From Rotaria sp. Silwood1 (Eukaryota; Rotifera; Eurotatoria; Philodinida; Philodinidae): DNA of 64,000 nt. Shown piece after piece: positions 62,941 through 64,000 of the stretch. Under the pieces are notes generated by a model that saw only the letters and a list, made by a program, of their open reading frames with translations, was not told the origin of the DNA and made no database searches. The translations under genes were made by a program, and so were the position numbers. The DNA lies in NCBI GenBank assembly GCA_905250075.1, contig CAJNOP010000083.1:142994-206993 (forward strand), in the 5' to 3' direction. The number at the start of each line of letters is the position of its first letter. The stretch's first letter is position 1.

Positions 62941-64000
62941 ATGAAATGCACATTTAGAAAAATGATTAATAACGAACCTGATGCTCCATTTAATTCTAAT
63001 AAACAACCACGTCATCCAGGTTTTACCATTGGTCGTAAATGGCATTTAAGTTTTTCTATTGTTGCTATTTGTTTGTCAGTACTTAATGTTATATTTGCCA
63101 GTGGGCAATCAATTGGTTTAGTATTATTTCTAGGAAGTTTTAATGGACTTACAGGAGTTTATTTTGTTCTCTTCTTCTGTTCACTTTCATTTACAATAGT
63201 ATTTAGTATTATGTCAGTATGGTTTGGATATAAAAAGCAAATAACACATTCAATGAGATCATCTCGTTGGATAAAATATATGCTTTTAGTTGGTGTTTTT
63301 GATGCAGCCAACGGTTTTTTATTTGTATTTAGTTCACATGGTACTCGTGTACCACCAGCATTATCATCAATTCTTATACAATCCATTATTCCTTGTACAT
63401 TTATATTTTCAAAATTTCTTCTACCTAAAAAATATCATTGGCGACATATATTAAGTGTAGCTCTTGTGCTTGTTGGTGTTGGATTTAGTCTTATACCAAC
63501 ATTTAAACGAATTCATGATGGTACGGCTAAAACAGAATTAAAAGATGGTTGGTATTGGCCATTTATATTTATAGTAGGTTGTATACCAGCTGCTTTAATG
63601 AATATAGTACAAGAACAATTACAAATAAAATATACTCAACAAGCACGAGAAAATCAAGAAAAAATTACAAGATTTTCAGTTATGTATTTTCAAGCTGTTG
63701 AATCAACATTTCAATTTTGTACAATTGCATTATGTTTTGCACTTGATTTAGTACCAAAATTTGGTACATCAAACGATATTCATTCATTTTGGACTTCATT
63801 TTCAAATGGATTTAAATGTTTTTTTAATGATAAGAGTCTTAGCGGTGGTCGTTGCCATGTTGCTGGAGGTACAGGAGTTTTATTTATTGTTTCCTATTTA
63901 GGAACATACATAACGGGTACATTTCTTACTGATCATGTATCGGCTAATTGGTTATCAATATTATCATCTATTTCACCATTAATAGCAACATCATTTTGGT
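62941..64000 (+). CDS. CRT-like (chloroquine-resistance-transporter-like) permease, 3' truncated by window
   Basis: Open reading frame of 353 codons running off the window end. Its many hydrophobic segments fit a drug/metabolite-transporter (DMT) superfamily member of the CRT-like type, which exports small solutes or peptides across endolysosomal or vacuolar membranes. After a polar N-terminus of about 37 residues come membrane segments around SFSIVAICLSVLNVIFA, YFVLFFCSLSFTIVFSIM, YMLLVGVFDAANGFLFVFSS, the second-half-like HILSVALVLVGVGFSLIP, WPFIFIVGCIPAALMNIVQE and GGTGVLFIVSYLGTYITG. Loop residues VPPALSSILIQSIIPCTFIF resemble the conserved CRT substrate-path region. A Cys-containing loop (NDKSLSGGRCHVAGG) matches the position of the lumenal loop in this family. 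Start at the first ATG (MKCTFRKM); the Met seven codons later is possible. No intron is needed within the visible part. CRT assignment is from overall pattern, DMT fold more certain. Confidence 0.75.
   Translation, partial: MKCTFRKMINNEPDAPFNSNKQPRHPGFTIGRKWHLSFSIVAICLSVLNVIFASGQSIGLVLFLGSFNGLTGVYFVLFFCSLSFTIVFSIMSVWFGYKKQITHSMRSSRWIKYMLLVGVFDAANGFLFVFSSHGTRVPPALSSILIQSIIPCTFIFSKFLLPKKYHWRHILSVALVLVGVGFSLIPTFKRIHDGTAKTELKDGWYWPFIFIVGCIPAALMNIVQEQLQIKYTQQARENQEKITRFSVMYFQAVESTFQFCTIALCFALDLVPKFGTSNDIHSFWTSFSNGFKCFFNDKSLSGGRCHVAGGTGVLFIVSYLGTYITGTFLTDHVSANWLSILSSISPLIATSFW

Noticed and set aside
63159..63386. 75-codon minus-strand ORF
   Set aside because: Antisense shadow of the CRT-like transporter frame, which has clear membrane segments.

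Overview
The window looks like AT-rich metazoan nuclear DNA, most likely from a bdelloid rotifer. That assignment is an inference. It rests on the low GC content, the many short GT-AG introns of roughly 35-80 nt, the mix of families (three-BIR IAP, B-box/NHL protein, vWA plus RING-like E3, secreted MMP, animal-type RTCB, CRT-like transporter) and scattered interstitial tracts resembling TGTGGG, the bdelloid telomeric hexamer. Other spiralians are not excluded. Two runs of ten Ns (34971-34980 and 46836-46845) mark assembly gaps. All splice models were built by hand from donor and acceptor sites, reading phase and family fit.

Layout. 1-1.6 kb: hairpin repeats. 1582-3612 (-): IAP with three BIR domains and a RING. 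3.6-8.8 kb: gene-poor, with a 109-bp inverted-repeat element at 6704-7192. 8833-11904 (-): intronless 1023-aa vWA/SP-RING-like protein. 15188-16898 (-): B-box, coiled-coil and six-NHL-repeat protein. 20899-24882 (-): decayed quinone-oxidoreductase-like MDR gene with a lost splice donor and a frameshift. 26855-27643 (+): NHERF-like PDZ pseudogene carrying a 160-bp hAT-like MITE with a perfect 8-bp target duplication. 30266-39959 (-): seven-exon reconstruction of a type II membrane protein with a unique ectodomain, a roughly 300-residue threonine-rich stalk and a C-terminal carbohydrate-binding-like module. 40.5-50.6 kb: repeat-rich gene desert (miRNA-like hairpin, degenerate 148-bp repeat, 73-bp minisatellite, poly-G, A-rich block with CCGACAG palindromes). 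51027-51528 (-): possible small gene. 52018-52717: palindromic foldback element with three 147-bp units and an 8-bp duplication. 53096-54700 (-): secreted matrix metalloproteinase. 56969-59987 (+): complete ten-exon RTCB. 62941-64000 (+): 5' part of a CRT-like transporter, cut by the window edge.

The genes do not form an obvious pathway. Protein turnover and cell-death control (IAP, vWA E3), cell-surface and matrix biology (mucin-like protein, MMP), tRNA splicing and RNA repair (RTCB) and membrane transport (CRT-like) are interspersed with two decaying genes and many short palindromic, probably transposon-derived repeats. The strongest candidates for something undescribed are the mucin-like type II membrane protein and the palindromic-repeat foldback element.
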